Origin: Anaerolinea thermolimosa
GTDB taxonomy: Bacteria > Chloroflexota > Anaerolineae > Anaerolineales > Anaerolineaceae
DNA length: 64,000 nt
Direction: 5' to 3'
Assembly: GCF_001050195.2 (NCBI RefSeq)
Contig: NZ_DF967965.1
Span: 1,209,032-1,273,031 of the forward strand
Part shown: one piece after another, positions 53,586-62,651 of the stretch
Position numbering within the stretch: the first letter of the stretch is position 1
How the letters are laid out: the number at the start of each line of letters is the position of its first letter
Made by a program: the position numbers and the translations under genes
Notes under the pieces: generated by a model
Seen by the model: the letters and a program-made list of their open reading frames with translations, nothing else
What the model was told of the DNA's origin: nothing
The model's database searches: none

Positions 53586-56264
53586 TCAGGCCAGGTTTAA
53601 AAGAATGGTGTTTAGAATTCCTCGATGATGGAAGTATTCCACCTCGTTTTTGGTGTCCAATCGAACTATGACCGGGAAGGAATGAATGGTGCCATCGGTG
53701 CGGGTCATTTCGACAACGATTTCTCCGCCGGGAGATCGGATCTGGTGAAGATTGCGAATGTTGAAAACCTCTTTCCCGGTGATGCCATGGGAAGCGGCAT
53801 TCTCGCCGGGTTTAAATTGGAGAGGAAGGACCCCCATTCCTGCCAGATTGGATCGATGAATTCTCTCGAAAGATTCGGCAAGGACAGCTCGAACACCCAG
53901 CTGTTGTACCCCTTTGGCCGCCCAGTCGCGGCTGGAACCAGTGCCATATTCTTTTCCGGCAATAATGATCAGAGGAACCTTTTCGTCCCGGTAGCGCATG
54001 GCAGCATCATAAAAGGACATTTTCTCTTCAGAGGGGAAATGAATGGTAAAACTGCCTTCCTGGCCACCAAGGAGTAAATTTTTCAGGCGAATATTGGCGA
54101 AAGTACCCCGGGTCATGACACGGTCGTTCCCGCGGCGCGAGCCGTATGAATTAAATTCATGGATGGGCACGCCCTGCTCAAGTAAGTATTTTCCTGCTGG
54201 ACTGGAAGGTGAGATGTTCCCTGCCGGTGAGATGTGATCCGTTGTTATTGAGTCGCCGAAGAGTCCAAGTACGCGGGCACCCAGAATATCTGGAACGGGG
54301 GGCATTTCCTGAGATAGATCTGCAAAGAAGGGAGGCTCCTGCAGGTATGTTGATTCAGCCCGCCATTCATAGAGAAGGGTGGAACCACTCTGGATGGCAT
54401 TCCAGGTAGGATTACCGGTGAATAAATCGCTGTAATTGGAGATGAACAGATCGGGACTGATAGCGGTGTGGATCGTTTCCAGAATTTCCTGGTTGGAAGG
54501 CCATATATCCCTCAGGTATACGGGGCGTCCTTCCCGGTCATTGCCCAGGGGATCAGTGGTCAGATCAGTCTGAATATTGCCAGCCAGAGCATAAGCCACC
54601 ACCAGGGGTGGAGAAGCCAGGTAGTTGGCCTGCACACTGGGGTGTACCCTGCCTTCAAAATTGCGATTTCCAGAAAGCACTGCCGCGGCTACCAGATTCC
54701 CTTGGTTAATAGCCTCAACCACAGGTTCAGGAAGAGGGCCTGAGTTCCCGATGCAGGTAGTGCAGCCGTACCCCACCAGATGAAAGCCGAGTTTTTCAAG
54801 GTAAGGGATTAATCCAGCCTTTTTCAGGTAGGCGGTAACCACCCTTGATCCAGGCGCGAGGCTGGTTTTTACATAGGGTTGAGTGGTGAGTCCCTTTTCA
54901 ACCGCTTTTTTGGCTAACAGGCCTGCCCCAATCATCACATAGGGGTTAGAAGTGTTGGTGCAGGATGTAATGGCGGCAATCACCACAGAACCATGGGTCA
55001 TTTCCGTGTCCCTGTGATCCATTTTGAGGCGAACCCTTCTGGAGATATCCGTCTGGGTGAGTCCAAAGCCACGTTCGATCCGGGGACGCAGAAGGGACTG
55101 GTGAAAATTCTGTTGGACGTTTCGTAACGATACCCGGTCTTGAGGGCGCTTGGGGCCTGCCAGGCTGGGTTCGATGCTGGCCAGGTCAATATCCAGGGTC
55201 AGGGTATACTGAGGTTCAGGTGAGTCATCAGTCCTGAAGAGCGCCTGGGCGCGATAGTAAGCCTCGACCAGGTCGGTGGGCCGTCCGGTCAGGCGAAGAT
55301 ATTCGAGGGTTTGCTGATCAACCGGCCAGTACAGGACGGTCGCCCCTGTCTCAGGAGCCATGTTGGAAATCATCGCGCGATCTGCCAGCGTGAGGTTGGA
55401 TAAACCCGGGCCAAAAAACTCCACAAATTTATCAACCACCCCGATTTTTCTCAATTCTTGAGTGATGGTCAGGGTCAGGTCGGTGGGGGTCACCCCTTCC
55501 TGGAGTTTTCCGGTGAGCCGAATTCCGATAACATCAGGGGTGACAATCTCAAGAGGTTCACCAAGCATGGCGGCCACGGCCTCGATGCCTCCCACACCAA
55601 AGCCGATCACGCTGAGGCCATTAATCATGGTGGTGTGAGAATCGGTACCGACCAGGGTCTCCGGAAATACAATTTCTTTTCCATCGATGGTGCGGGTCAG
55701 TACTCCGCGAGCAAGATATTCCAGATTGACTTGATGAACGATTCCTGTAGAGGGCGGGACAACCCGAAAGTTCTTAAAGGCTTTTTGAGCCCAGTGTAAG
55801 AATTCATAGCGCTCTCGATTGCGTTCAAATTCGAGCTCCACGTTTTTTTCGAAGGCGTCTGGAGAACCAAAATAATCCACCTGCACTGAGTGATCGATGA
55901 CGAGATCAACCGGTACGACCGGGTTGATTTTCTCTGGGGGGCCTCCAAGGCGCTTCAAGGCTGAACGCATGGCCGCCAGATCGTTCATCACGGGAACGCC
56001 GGTAAAATCCTGTAAAACGACTCTACCAGCATAAAACTGGGTGGGACGACGCTCTGCCCGGGGTTGCCAGGCTGCCAGTGAGTAGACATCATCGGCTGTG
56101 GTTTTTTTATCATCCCAGTTACGTAATAATCCTTCCAGCAGGACACGAATGCAGTAAGGTATTTGGTGAAGTCGGTCGGCTGGAATGCCAGGAGCACGAG
56201 TAAGATCGAAATAGTAATAAGAACCGAGGGGTGCGAGGGCTTGCATCCCGTGAAGTGCTTTCAT
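53586..56264 (-). CDS. acnA: Aconitate hydratase (AcnA/IRP1 type)
   Basis: 892 residues, full length for AcnA. It interconverts citrate and isocitrate with a 4Fe-4S cluster. Cluster cysteines lie in ITSCTNTSNP and GCTTCIGNSGP; other hallmarks are VGTDSHTTMINGL, GDSITTDHISPAG and GTGSSRDWAAKG. GAGG precedes the ATG. The 131 bases between its stop and the inositol synthase start contain no gene. A citrate synthase lies four kilobases away on the other strand, so the first TCA steps are near each other but not co-transcribed. Confidence 0.96.
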   Translation of the reverse strand: MKALHGMQALAPLGSYYYFDLTRAPGIPADRLHQIPYCIRVLLEGLLRNWDDKKTTADDVYSLAAWQPRAERRPTQFYAGRVVLQDFTGVPVMNDLAAMRSALKRLGGPPEKINPVVPVDLVIDHSVQVDYFGSPDAFEKNVELEFERNRERYEFLHWAQKAFKNFRVVPPSTGIVHQVNLEYLARGVLTRTIDGKEIVFPETLVGTDSHTTMINGLSVIGFGVGGIEAVAAMLGEPLEIVTPDVIGIRLTGKLQEGVTPTDLTLTITQELRKIGVVDKFVEFFGPGLSNLTLADRAMISNMAPETGATVLYWPVDQQTLEYLRLTGRPTDLVEAYYRAQALFRTDDSPEPQYTLTLDIDLASIEPSLAGPKRPQDRVSLRNVQQNFHQSLLRPRIERGFGLTQTDISRRVRLKMDHRDTEMTHGSVVIAAITSCTNTSNPYVMIGAGLLAKKAVEKGLTTQPYVKTSLAPGSRVVTAYLKKAGLIPYLEKLGFHLVGYGCTTCIGNSGPLPEPVVEAINQGNLVAAAVLSGNRNFEGRVHPSVQANYLASPPLVVAYALAGNIQTDLTTDPLGNDREGRPVYLRDIWPSNQEILETIHTAISPDLFISNYSDLFTGNPTWNAIQSGSTLLYEWRAESTYLQEPPFFADLSQEMPPVPDILGARVLGLFGDSITTDHISPAGNISPSSPAGKYLLEQGVPIHEFNSYGSRRGNDRVMTRGTFANIRLKNLLLGGQEGSFTIHFPSEEKMSFYDAAMRYRDEKVPLIIIAGKEYGTGSSRDWAAKGVQQLGVRAVLAESFERIHRSNLAGMGVLPLQFKPGENAASHGITGKEVFNIRNLHQIRSPGGEIVVEMTRTDGTIHSFPVIVRLDTKNEVEYFHHRGILNTILLNLA

Positions 56265-56354
56265 GAAAGGCCTCCCTCTATCAGGAATATTGAGGATATT
56301 TTAACTAATCCTACCGCAAAACGAAACAAACCGGTACGATTTTACCCCATTTCC

Positions 56355-56383
56355 TTGACACCTTCCAGACATCATGATATAAA
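56355..56383 (+). promoter_or_regulatory. Promoter of the ABC transporter leader
   Basis: TTGACA and TATAAA are separated by exactly 17 bases. Transcription would start near 56390, about 250 bases before the first transporter gene, leaving room for the structured leader that follows. Confidence 0.8.
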
Positions 56384-56389
56384 ACCGCG

Positions 56390-56514
56390 AAATGATGAAG
56401 ACCAATTTAGCGATCAAGCGAAGCTTCTTTCCACCAACCTTCCGGGAAGGTTAGGAGCTTTCGCGTTCGTAAATTTTGTATAACGAGAGAACCTTCCGGA
56501 AGGAAGGTTTTTTT
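56390..56514 (+). promoter_or_regulatory. Structured leader RNA, candidate attenuator
   Basis: Between promoter and terminator the RNA can fold a closing stem (56418-56425 with 56456-56464) around a hairpin AACCTTCC-G-GGAAGGTT (56436-56452). The same eight-base arm AACCTTCC returns as the left arm of the terminator, so GGAAGGTT of the first hairpin could pair with it and block termination. No T-box, SAM or other known aptamer consensus is recognised. It could also be a free small RNA ended by the terminator. Confidence 0.6.
56490..56514 (+). terminator. Intrinsic terminator inside the transporter leader
   Basis: AACCTTCC pairs with GGAAGGTT around GGAA, followed by five T, A and four more T. 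It stands 125 bases before the substrate-binding protein gene on the same strand, so it can act as an attenuator, or end a small RNA. Confidence 0.85.
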
Positions 56515-56639
56515 ATTTTGGGGATCAGATATAACGCGAAGGAGGTGGTGTCTCGGAGGCGGTATCTCATGAGATGTTCTGATGTGAGTTGATTATTGGA
56601 AAGAATAATTTCAAAAAAGGATGGCCAAAGGAGGAGAAA

Positions 56640-57518
56640 ATGAAAAGAGTCGTACTGTGGGTTGCGCTCATTATTTTGGCGGTTTTGGTGTTGACCGCCT
56701 GCACGCCGGGTTCAACCAGCGGAGGAACCCAATCTTCGCAGGGTACACCGGAGGTGACACAGTCTGCTCAATGTCTGGGGGCGGCAGATACAGCGATTGT
56801 GGATTTGAAGTGCCGGAAAATCACAGTAGCGGTTGAAAATGCTTACCTTCCATTTAACTACATTCTTGTGGCGACGGGTGAACCGGGTGGATGGGATTAC
56901 GCCGCTCTAAAGGAAATTTGTACCCGCCTGCATTGTGAACCGGTGTTTGTGGAGGTGGCCTGGGACGGAATGATTCAGGCAGTGGCGGATAAACAGTATG
57001 ATATGGCCGCAGATGGAGTAACTATTACCGAAGACCGAAAGAAAATGGTTGATTTTTCGGATGGTTATATCCGGGTTGATCAACGTTTGCTGGTAAGGAA
57101 GGGAGAAACTCGTTTTGACAGCATTGAAGCATTTGCTGCCAATGAGAAACTGACACTGGGCACTCAGGTCAATACGACCAATTATGAAACAGCCAAAAAA
57201 TTCTTACCTGAGAGCCGGATTAAGGCCTTTGAGCAATTCCCTTTTGCTGTTCAGGCCCTTCTTTCCGGAGATGTGGATGCGGTGTTGATTGATGAAACCG
57301 CCGGACAGGGGTACCGCGGCGAAAATGCTGAGAACCTTGAATTAATTGGCCCGTCGATTTCCAGTGATGAGCTGGGTTTTGTCTTTCCTAAAGGCAGCGA
57401 CCTGGTGGCTCCCTTTAATCAAGCCATTGCTGCGATGAAAGCAGATGGCACGCTTGAAAAGTTGAACGCCTATTATTTCGGTCCCGATTTCAAAATCAGT
57501 GAAGGTGATATCAAGTAA
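56640..57518 (+). CDS. Polar amino acid ABC transporter, substrate-binding lipoprotein
   Basis: 292 residues. Lipoprotein signal (VLTAC, Cys21), Ser/Thr/Gly linker, then a periplasmic-binding fold of family 3 (SBP_bac_3): KITVAVENAYLPFNYI, WDGMIQAVADKQYDMAADGVTIT split over the ligand loop, and DAVLIDE. The ligand is a polar amino acid or related compound; the exact one is not predictable. AAAGGAGG precedes the ATG decisively; a 17-codon extension upstream is rejected. Delivers substrate to the permease and ATPase encoded next. Confidence 0.92.
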   Translation: MKRVVLWVALIILAVLVLTACTPGSTSGGTQSSQGTPEVTQSAQCLGAADTAIVDLKCRKITVAVENAYLPFNYILVATGEPGGWDYAALKEICTRLHCEPVFVEVAWDGMIQAVADKQYDMAADGVTITEDRKKMVDFSDGYIRVDQRLLVRKGETRFDSIEAFAANEKLTLGTQVNTTNYETAKKFLPESRIKAFEQFPFAVQALLSGDVDAVLIDETAGQGYRGENAENLELIGPSISSDELGFVFPKGSDLVAPFNQAIAAMKADGTLEKLNAYYFGPDFKISEGDIK

Positions 57519-57533
57519 CGGTATTTACTGATG

Positions 57534-57565
57534 TCCGGTGCAGGGTTGTCACACCCTGCACCGGA
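57534..57565 (+). other. Intercistronic stem-loop between binding protein and permease genes
   Basis: A perfect 13-base inverted repeat, TCCGGTGCAGGGT and its complement, surrounds a six-base loop. No T run follows, so it is not a normal terminator. Such stem-loops after binding-protein genes are known to protect the upstream message and raise binding-protein levels over permease levels. Confidence 0.75.
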
Positions 57566-57599
57566 TTGTGAAGTATTTACTGGAGAAAGGAGATCCCCC

Positions 57600-58469
57600 A
57601 TGGCTTACGAGGATGCGTCGCTTGCGCAGGGTAACGTCGTTACAGTTTACCGTGAGTCGTTGAGACTGCGGCTAGAGCGTTTTCCCTGGTGGTTTCTGGT
57701 AATCCTTCTGGTCACTGCTTTGACGGCTTTGATTATCACTACAAAGAGCACTTATACGGAAGCGTTCAGTTTTATTCGGGCAGGGTTGTCGGTTACAATC
57801 ATGACAACCATTTCGGCCTATTTTATTGCCTTAACCCTGGGAATGATTACCGGGTTGGGAAGAATTTCAAGGAATGTGGTGTTTAAAAACCTTGCCACAT
57901 TTTATGTAGAGGTTGTCCGCGGTATTCCGATGCTGGTGTTGATCTTCTTCATTGCGCTGGTTCTTGTACCAGCAGTTACGTCGAGCCTGAACACGCTGGG
58001 AGAGCGGTTGTCTGCGGCCGGCCTGGGTGGGCTGGGGGCTTTTTTCTCGTCGGTTACTAATAAGGGGGTACCCATGCAATTGCGGGCAGTGATTGCCCTC
58101 TCGGTTACTTATGGGGCATTTTCGGCGGAAATTTTCCGGGCGGGAATTCAATCTATTCATAAAGGGCAAATGGAAGCTGCGCGCTCTCAGGGAATGACGT
58201 ACGGGCAGGCAATGCGGTATGTTATTCTCCCTCAGGCTATTCGCAATGTATTACCAGCGCTTGGGAATGACTTTATTTCGATGCTGAAGGACTCTTCGCT
58301 GGTATCGGTCCTGGCCGTGCGAGATATTACTCAGGTGGCGAAACTTTATGCCGGTCAGACTTTTCGATATCCTGAGGCTTATTTAACCCTGGCGGTTCTA
58401 TATTTATCGATGACTATGCTTCTTTCGCTGGGTGTAAAAGTACTGGAGAAGAGGTTCCAATCGTCATGA
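57600..58469 (+). CDS. Polar amino acid ABC transporter, permease
   Basis: 289 residues of the HisM/GlnP family with about five or six membrane helices (from about 27 onward) and the EAA loop [21 protein letters not shown] that docks the ATPase. AAAGGAG lies before the ATG used here; a 23-codon upstream extension would begin inside the intercistronic stem-loop and is unlikely. The stop overlaps the ATPase start as ATGA. A single permease gene implies a homodimer. Confidence 0.93.
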   Translation: MAYEDASLAQGNVVTVYRESLRLRLERFPWWFLVILLVTALTALIITTKSTYTEAFSFIRAGLSVTIMTTISAYFIALTLGMITGLGRISRNVVFKNLATFYVEVVRGIPMLVLIFFIALVLVPAVTSSLNTLGERLSAAGLGGLGAFFSSVTNKGVPMQLRAVIALSVTYGAFSAEIFRAGIQSIHKGQMEAARSQGMTYGQAMRYVILPQAIRNVLPALGNDFISMLKDSSLVSVLAVRDITQVAKLYAGQTFRYPEAYLTLAVLYLSMTMLLSLGVKVLEKRFQSS

Positions 58470-59212
58470 GCGAAGAGGAAAACATCATCGTTATCCGAGA
58501 CGTTTCCAAGTGGTTTGGTAAGGTCCAGGCCTTGCGTAAGGTCAACCTGAGTATTCGGCGAGGATCGGTGGTAGTGATCATTGGGCCAAGCGGGTCGGGA
58601 AAATCCACACTGTTACGATGTATTAACCACATGGAAGTAGAGGACGAAGGCGAGATACTCATTGATGGACAGCAGTTACCGCGAAGCGAGAAACTGATCA
58701 ATGCAATACGTGCAGATATTGGGATGGTGTTTCAGCATTTTTATCTCTATCCACACCTGACCGTTCTGGAAAATATAACTCTTGCCCAGCGTATTGTACG
58801 CAGGCGGTCCAAAGAAGAAGCAGAACGCATTGCAAGAGAGCAGTTAAACCGGGTTGGAATTGGGGAAAAAGCGGATAGCTTCCCTGCTCAGCTATCGGGT
58901 GGACAACAACAACGGGTGGCTATTGCCCGGGCACTGGCGATGAATCCAAAAATCATGCTCTTTGATGAACCGACGAGTGCGCTAGACCCCGAAATGATCA
59001 AGGAGGTGCTGGATGTGATGCTCGATCTGGCGAAAGCCGGGATAACCATGGTGGTTGTGACGCACGAGATGGGTTTTGCCCGGGCGGCAGCGGATGAAGT
59101 GGTATTTATGGATGAGGGGCAAATTATTGAGCAGGGTGAGCCGGCAATGGTTTTTGATCACCCGCGGCATGAGCGTACCCGTTTCTTTCTCTCCCAGATC
59201 CTTCATAAGTAA
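58466..59212 (+). CDS. Polar amino acid ABC transporter, ATP-binding protein
   Basis: 248 residues of the GlnQ/HisP family. Walker [11 protein letters not shown]-loop [12 protein letters not shown], signature LSGGQQQRV, Walker [15 protein letters not shown] and H-loop VVTHEMGFA are complete. It powers the importer encoded by the two preceding genes and is coupled to the permease by an ATGA overlap. The Q-loop FYLYPH replaces the commoner FNLFPH. Confidence 0.95.
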   Translation: MSEEENIIVIRDVSKWFGKVQALRKVNLSIRRGSVVVIIGPSGSGKSTLLRCINHMEVEDEGEILIDGQQLPRSEKLINAIRADIGMVFQHFYLYPHLTVLENITLAQRIVRRRSKEEAERIAREQLNRVGIGEKADSFPAQLSGGQQQRVAIARALAMNPKIMLFDEPTSALDPEMIKEVLDVMLDLAKAGITMVVVTHEMGFARAAADEVVFMDEGQIIEQGEPAMVFDHPRHERTRFFLSQILHK

Positions 59213-59231
59213 AAATTCTCAAGAAAAACAA

Positions 59232-59259
59232 TTGACATTTCATAGAAGCTCTCTATAAT
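59232..59259 (+). promoter_or_regulatory. Promoter of the IclR regulator gene
   Basis: TTGACA and TATAAT, both perfect, are separated by 16 bases. Transcription would start near 59266, about 40 bases before the IclR start. Confidence 0.8.
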
Positions 59260-59277
59260 TAGAATTATTTATTTTCC

Positions 59278-59302
59278 GGGACATCGTCCCAAAAATAGGG
59301 AC
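59278..59302 (+). promoter_or_regulatory. GGGAC/GTCCC repeat in the IclR leader
   Basis: GGGAC at 59278, GTCCC at 59286 and GGGAC at 59298 lie between promoter and start. GTCCC can pair with either GGGAC; the second includes the likely ribosome site AGGGAC. It may be an operator for autorepression or a simple RNA switch. The repeats are short. Confidence 0.4.
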
Positions 59303-59307
59303 AAACA

Positions 59308-60087
59308 ATGAGCCTCCATGCCAATGCTGCGCTGGTACGTGTGGTAAAAATTCTCGAATGCTTTTCACAGGAACCCCGTGAACTGGGGGTACGTGAGGTG
59401 GCGCGGCGTACTGGTCTTTCTTCCAGTGCAACTGGGCGATTAATGCTCTCAATGAAAGAGCTGGGGATTTTGAGTCAGAATCCGATTACGAAGGATTATT
59501 CTCTTGGATCGCGAGTGTTGACCTGGGCAGGGGCGTTTCTGGCGAATTGTGATATTCGGAATGTGGCTTATCCATACTTGCTGGAATTGCATGCACGGAC
59601 CAAAGAGACGATTAGTCTGTATATTCTGGATGGTAATGAGCGGGTATGTGTAGAAAGGCTGGAGAGTACCCATAATGTACGTTTTGTGGCTCCGCGGGTG
59701 GGCAGGCATCTCCCGTTACATGCTGGCTCAGCGGGAAAAGTTTTACTGGCCTTTTTACCTGTTCAGCGAAGAGAAGCCATTTTACAGAAAGAACCTTTGG
59801 AAAGCTTAACGGAAAAAACCCTGGTAGACCCGGATCAAATTCGACGTGAAATTGAGAAAATTCGAGAGATGGGATACGCGATGAGTCATGGAGAATGGAT
59901 TCTGGATGCGTCTGGGGTTGCAGCGCCAGTATTCAATCAGAATGGAGAGGTGGTTGCGGCAGTGACCATTTCGGGGCCAACCCAACGTTTCCCAGATGAA
60001 AAAATGCAGGAATACGCCCAATTATTAATCGAGTTTACCGATCGAATCTCTCGAGATTTGGGGTATCAAAGGTCTCTAATCCGATAA
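59308..60087 (+). CDS. IclR family transcriptional regulator
   Basis: 259 residues: N-terminal winged helix (about 8-65, VREVARRTGLSSSATGRLMLSM) and a C-terminal effector-binding domain (about 80-255, RHLPLHAGSAGKVLLAF, and ISGPTQRFP near the end). IclR regulators often control use of organic acids. It lies between the ABC transporter and citrate synthase genes, so either may be its target. AGGGAC precedes the ATG and a perfect -35/-10 pair lies upstream. The ligand is unknown. Confidence 0.92.
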   Translation: MSLHANAALVRVVKILECFSQEPRELGVREVARRTGLSSSATGRLMLSMKELGILSQNPITKDYSLGSRVLTWAGAFLANCDIRNVAYPYLLELHARTKETISLYILDGNERVCVERLESTHNVRFVAPRVGRHLPLHAGSAGKVLLAFLPVQRREAILQKEPLESLTEKTLVDPDQIRREIEKIREMGYAMSHGEWILDASGVAAPVFNQNGEVVAAVTISGPTQRFPDEKMQEYAQLLIEFTDRISRDLGYQRSLIR

Positions 60088-60157
60088 AATTTAGATACAA
60101 TGAGAATGCCAGAATTTGGGTGACGGGTTTATGGTTTCGTGAAAAAGGGAGAACGCA

Positions 60158-61519
60158 ATGAATATCCATGATCGAATTGCTGCACAGCTTCCGGCCTGGC
60201 GTGAGAGGGTGAACCGGCTCCGTAGAGAGTTTGGTGCGCTTAAAGTTGGTGAGGTGACCGTTGAGCAAATTTATGGGGGGATTCGCGGGGTTCAAATTCA
60301 GGTGAGTGATATCTCTTATGTGGACCCTCTGGAAGGAATTCGGTTGAGGGGGTATTCCATTCCAGAGGTGATAGATTACTTACCGAAAGTGCAGGGGGCT
60401 GAGTTCCCCATGGCGGGTGGGTTATTCTATTTGTTGATGGGAGATACCCTGCCTACAGAAGAAGAAGCACTGGAAGTAGAGCGAGCGTGGTACGAACGGT
60501 CGGAAATCCCAGAGCATGTGTATAAAACTATTCAAAGTTTTCCGCCTAATACACACCCGATGACGCTTTTCTCGGCGGCGATCCTGGCATTGCAACCAGA
60601 CTCGATTTTTGCCCGATTATATGCCGAGCGGGTATTTTCGTATGAAGGTTTACCCAAGAGTGATTACTGGATCTACTATCTTGAAGATAGCCTGAACCTC
60701 ACGGCGAAATTACCGGGGATCGCCTCTTTTATTTACAACCTGAAGTATCGTAATGGTGAGATCATTCCCTACCGGCCTGATTTAGACTGGGGAGCGAACT
60801 TTGCTAATATGATAGGCAAGGGGGACGATCCACGTTATCACGATCTTGCCCGGCTTTTTTTGGTGATTCACTCTGATCATGAGGGCGGAAATGTGAGTGC
60901 GCATACGGCTCATCTGGTGAGTTCGGCGCTCTCTGACGTGTATTATTCCTGTGCTGCAGGGATGACCGGGCTTGCTGGCCCGTTACACGGGCTGGCCAAT
61001 CAGGAGTGTCTGAAGTGGTTATTGAATCTGCTCGATCATTTTGGCGGAAGAATTCCGGAACGTGAGGAATTAAAGAGCTACCTGAACGAACAAATTAAAA
61101 TGGGACGGGTAATTCCGGGATATGGTCATGCAGTTTTACGGACGACAGATCCGCGTTTCACGGTGCAGTTTGAATTTGCAAAAAAGTATCTGGCGGATGA
61201 TCAGATCTTTCAACTGGTGAGACTGGTATATGAGGTATTACCTCCCATCCTGGCGCAGACCGGAAAAGTGAAAAACCCCTGGCCAAATGTAGATGCGATC
61301 AATGGGGCTTTGCAGTATCACTTTGGGGTTACTCAGTTCGATTTTTATACAGTGATGTTTGGGGTCAGTCGGATTCTGGGGTTGACGGCTCACATCGTTT
61401 GGGCCCGCGCGCTCGGAAAACCCATTGAGCGGCCCAAATCTTTAACCACCCCGATGCTTGAGGAGCTTACAGCCAAAGCTCAACCCGTGCCTGTAGTGCG
61501 TATGCCAGTGATGGATTGA
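60158..61519 (+). CDS. gltA: Citrate synthase, eukaryotic-like type
   Basis: 453 residues. It joins oxaloacetate and acetyl-CoA. The active-site blocks resemble mitochondrial enzymes more than the E. coli kind: HSDHEGGNVSAHT (238-250), GLAGPLHGLANQE, GYGHAVLR (His324) and NVDAINGAL (Asp379). A eukaryotic-like family is known from Geobacter. There is no long N-terminal transit-like extension. The start has GAGAA several bases upstream. It follows an IclR gene by 70 bases and precedes proB by seven, so glutamate-family synthesis genes follow the first TCA enzyme. Confidence 0.94.
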   Translation: MNIHDRIAAQLPAWRERVNRLRREFGALKVGEVTVEQIYGGIRGVQIQVSDISYVDPLEGIRLRGYSIPEVIDYLPKVQGAEFPMAGGLFYLLMGDTLPTEEEALEVERAWYERSEIPEHVYKTIQSFPPNTHPMTLFSAAILALQPDSIFARLYAERVFSYEGLPKSDYWIYYLEDSLNLTAKLPGIASFIYNLKYRNGEIIPYRPDLDWGANFANMIGKGDDPRYHDLARLFLVIHSDHEGGNVSAHTAHLVSSALSDVYYSCAAGMTGLAGPLHGLANQECLKWLLNLLDHFGGRIPEREELKSYLNEQIKMGRVIPGYGHAVLRTTDPRFTVQFEFAKKYLADDQIFQLVRLVYEVLPPILAQTGKVKNPWPNVDAINGALQYHFGVTQFDFYTVMFGVSRILGLTAHIVWARALGKPIERPKSLTTPMLEELTAKAQPVPVVRMPVMD

Positions 61520-61526
61520 GAGGAAT

Positions 61527-62651
61527 ATGCTGCCTTATCCCAGAATCGTTGTGAAGCTTGGCACTTCCACATTGACGGATGGGAGTCAGCACCTTTCGGC
61601 GCCCAGAATGGTGGACCTGGTGCGGCAAATGGCGCTTGTACACGATAAGGGTTGTGAGTTGATTCTGGTGTCTTCAGGAGCCATTGCCGCAGGTAGAGAG
61701 ACCCTTGGGTACCCCGACTTACCGCGGTTTATTCCCAAGAAACAAATGTTAGCCGCTGTTGGTCAGCCCTGTCTGATGGCCAAATATGCGGATTATTTCG
61801 GGATCTATCAAAAGAAGGTCGCTCAGGTTTTATTGACAAGATCTGATCTGGCAGACCGGCGACGTTATTTGAATGCAAGGGATACGTTCCAGGCTTTAAT
61901 TCATCAGGGAATTATTCCGATCGTGAATGAGAATGACACCATTGCCACGGAAGAAATTCGATTTGGGGATAACGATAATTTATCCGCTCAGGTAGCTTCT
62001 CTGGTAGAGGCTGATTTGTTGCTACTATTAACCGATCAGGATGGTGTGTTTACAGATGATCCGCGTCGAAGTACAGAAGCTCGCTTGATCGAACAGATAG
62101 GGGCAGATGTGTTATCTGAGGAATTGGTGCGAGCGGGTGAGAGCCAGAACGGTCTGGGTACGGGTGGTATGGCAACGAAGCTTCATGCGGCTGACCTGGC
62201 CCGGCGCGCGGGGATCAGGGTTTTTATTGCACGAGGAAATGCCGAAAATGTCATTCTTCGTATAGCAAATGGAGAACATATTGGCACTTCCTTTGAACCC
62301 TTATCGAGTGCTCTTGAAAGCCGTAAGCGGTACCTCCTGGCGGGCGAGAAATCATCCGGAGCGCTTGTGGTGGATGCAGGCGCTGCCAGAGCACTATCGC
62401 GTGGAGGGAGTTTACTTCCTGTAGGGGTTTTGAATGTAGAAGGGGATTTTGAGCGGGGTGATACGGTACGAGTAACCAATCAGTCGGGTAAAGTTCTGGC
62501 ACTGGGGATCACCAACTACTCGTCACGGGATATCCAACGACTATGTGGAAAACGTTCCGCTGATATCGAGGGAATTCTTGGTTTCAGTTTCGGGGATGAA
62601 GTTATTCATCGAAATAATATGGTGGTGATGAGGAAAGATGATCGACGTTGA
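61527..62651 (+). CDS. proB: Glutamate 5-kinase
   Basis: 374 residues: amino acid kinase domain (about 5-255, VVKLGTSTLT, ILVSSGAIAAGRE, NENDTIATEEIRFGDND, LLLTDQDGVFTDDPR) and a C-terminal PUA domain (about 280-360). First step of proline synthesis, phosphorylating glutamate with ATP; PUA-containing forms are usually inhibited by proline. AGAGGAA is just before the ATG. The stop overlaps proA by 14 bases. Confidence 0.96.
   Translation: MLPYPRIVVKLGTSTLTDGSQHLSAPRMVDLVRQMALVHDKGCELILVSSGAIAAGRETLGYPDLPRFIPKKQMLAAVGQPCLMAKYADYFGIYQKKVAQVLLTRSDLADRRRYLNARDTFQALIHQGIIPIVNENDTIATEEIRFGDNDNLSAQVASLVEADLLLLLTDQDGVFTDDPRRSTEARLIEQIGADVLSEELVRAGESQNGLGTGGMATKLHAADLARRAGIRVFIARGNAENVILRIANGEHIGTSFEPLSSALESRKRYLLAGEKSSGALVVDAGAARALSRGGSLLPVGVLNVEGDFERGDTVRVTNQSGKVLALGITNYSSRDIQRLCGKRSADIEGILGFSFGDEVIHRNNMVVMRKDDRR

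Noticed and set aside
56390..56514. T-box or known amino acid riboswitch in the transporter leader
   Set aside because: The conserved T-box string (AGGGUGGNACCGCG) and other known aptamer strings are not present.
57531..57599. Longer permease starting at 57531
   Set aside because: The ATG lies inside a strong stem-loop and has no ribosome site, whereas AAAGGAG precedes the ATG at 57600.
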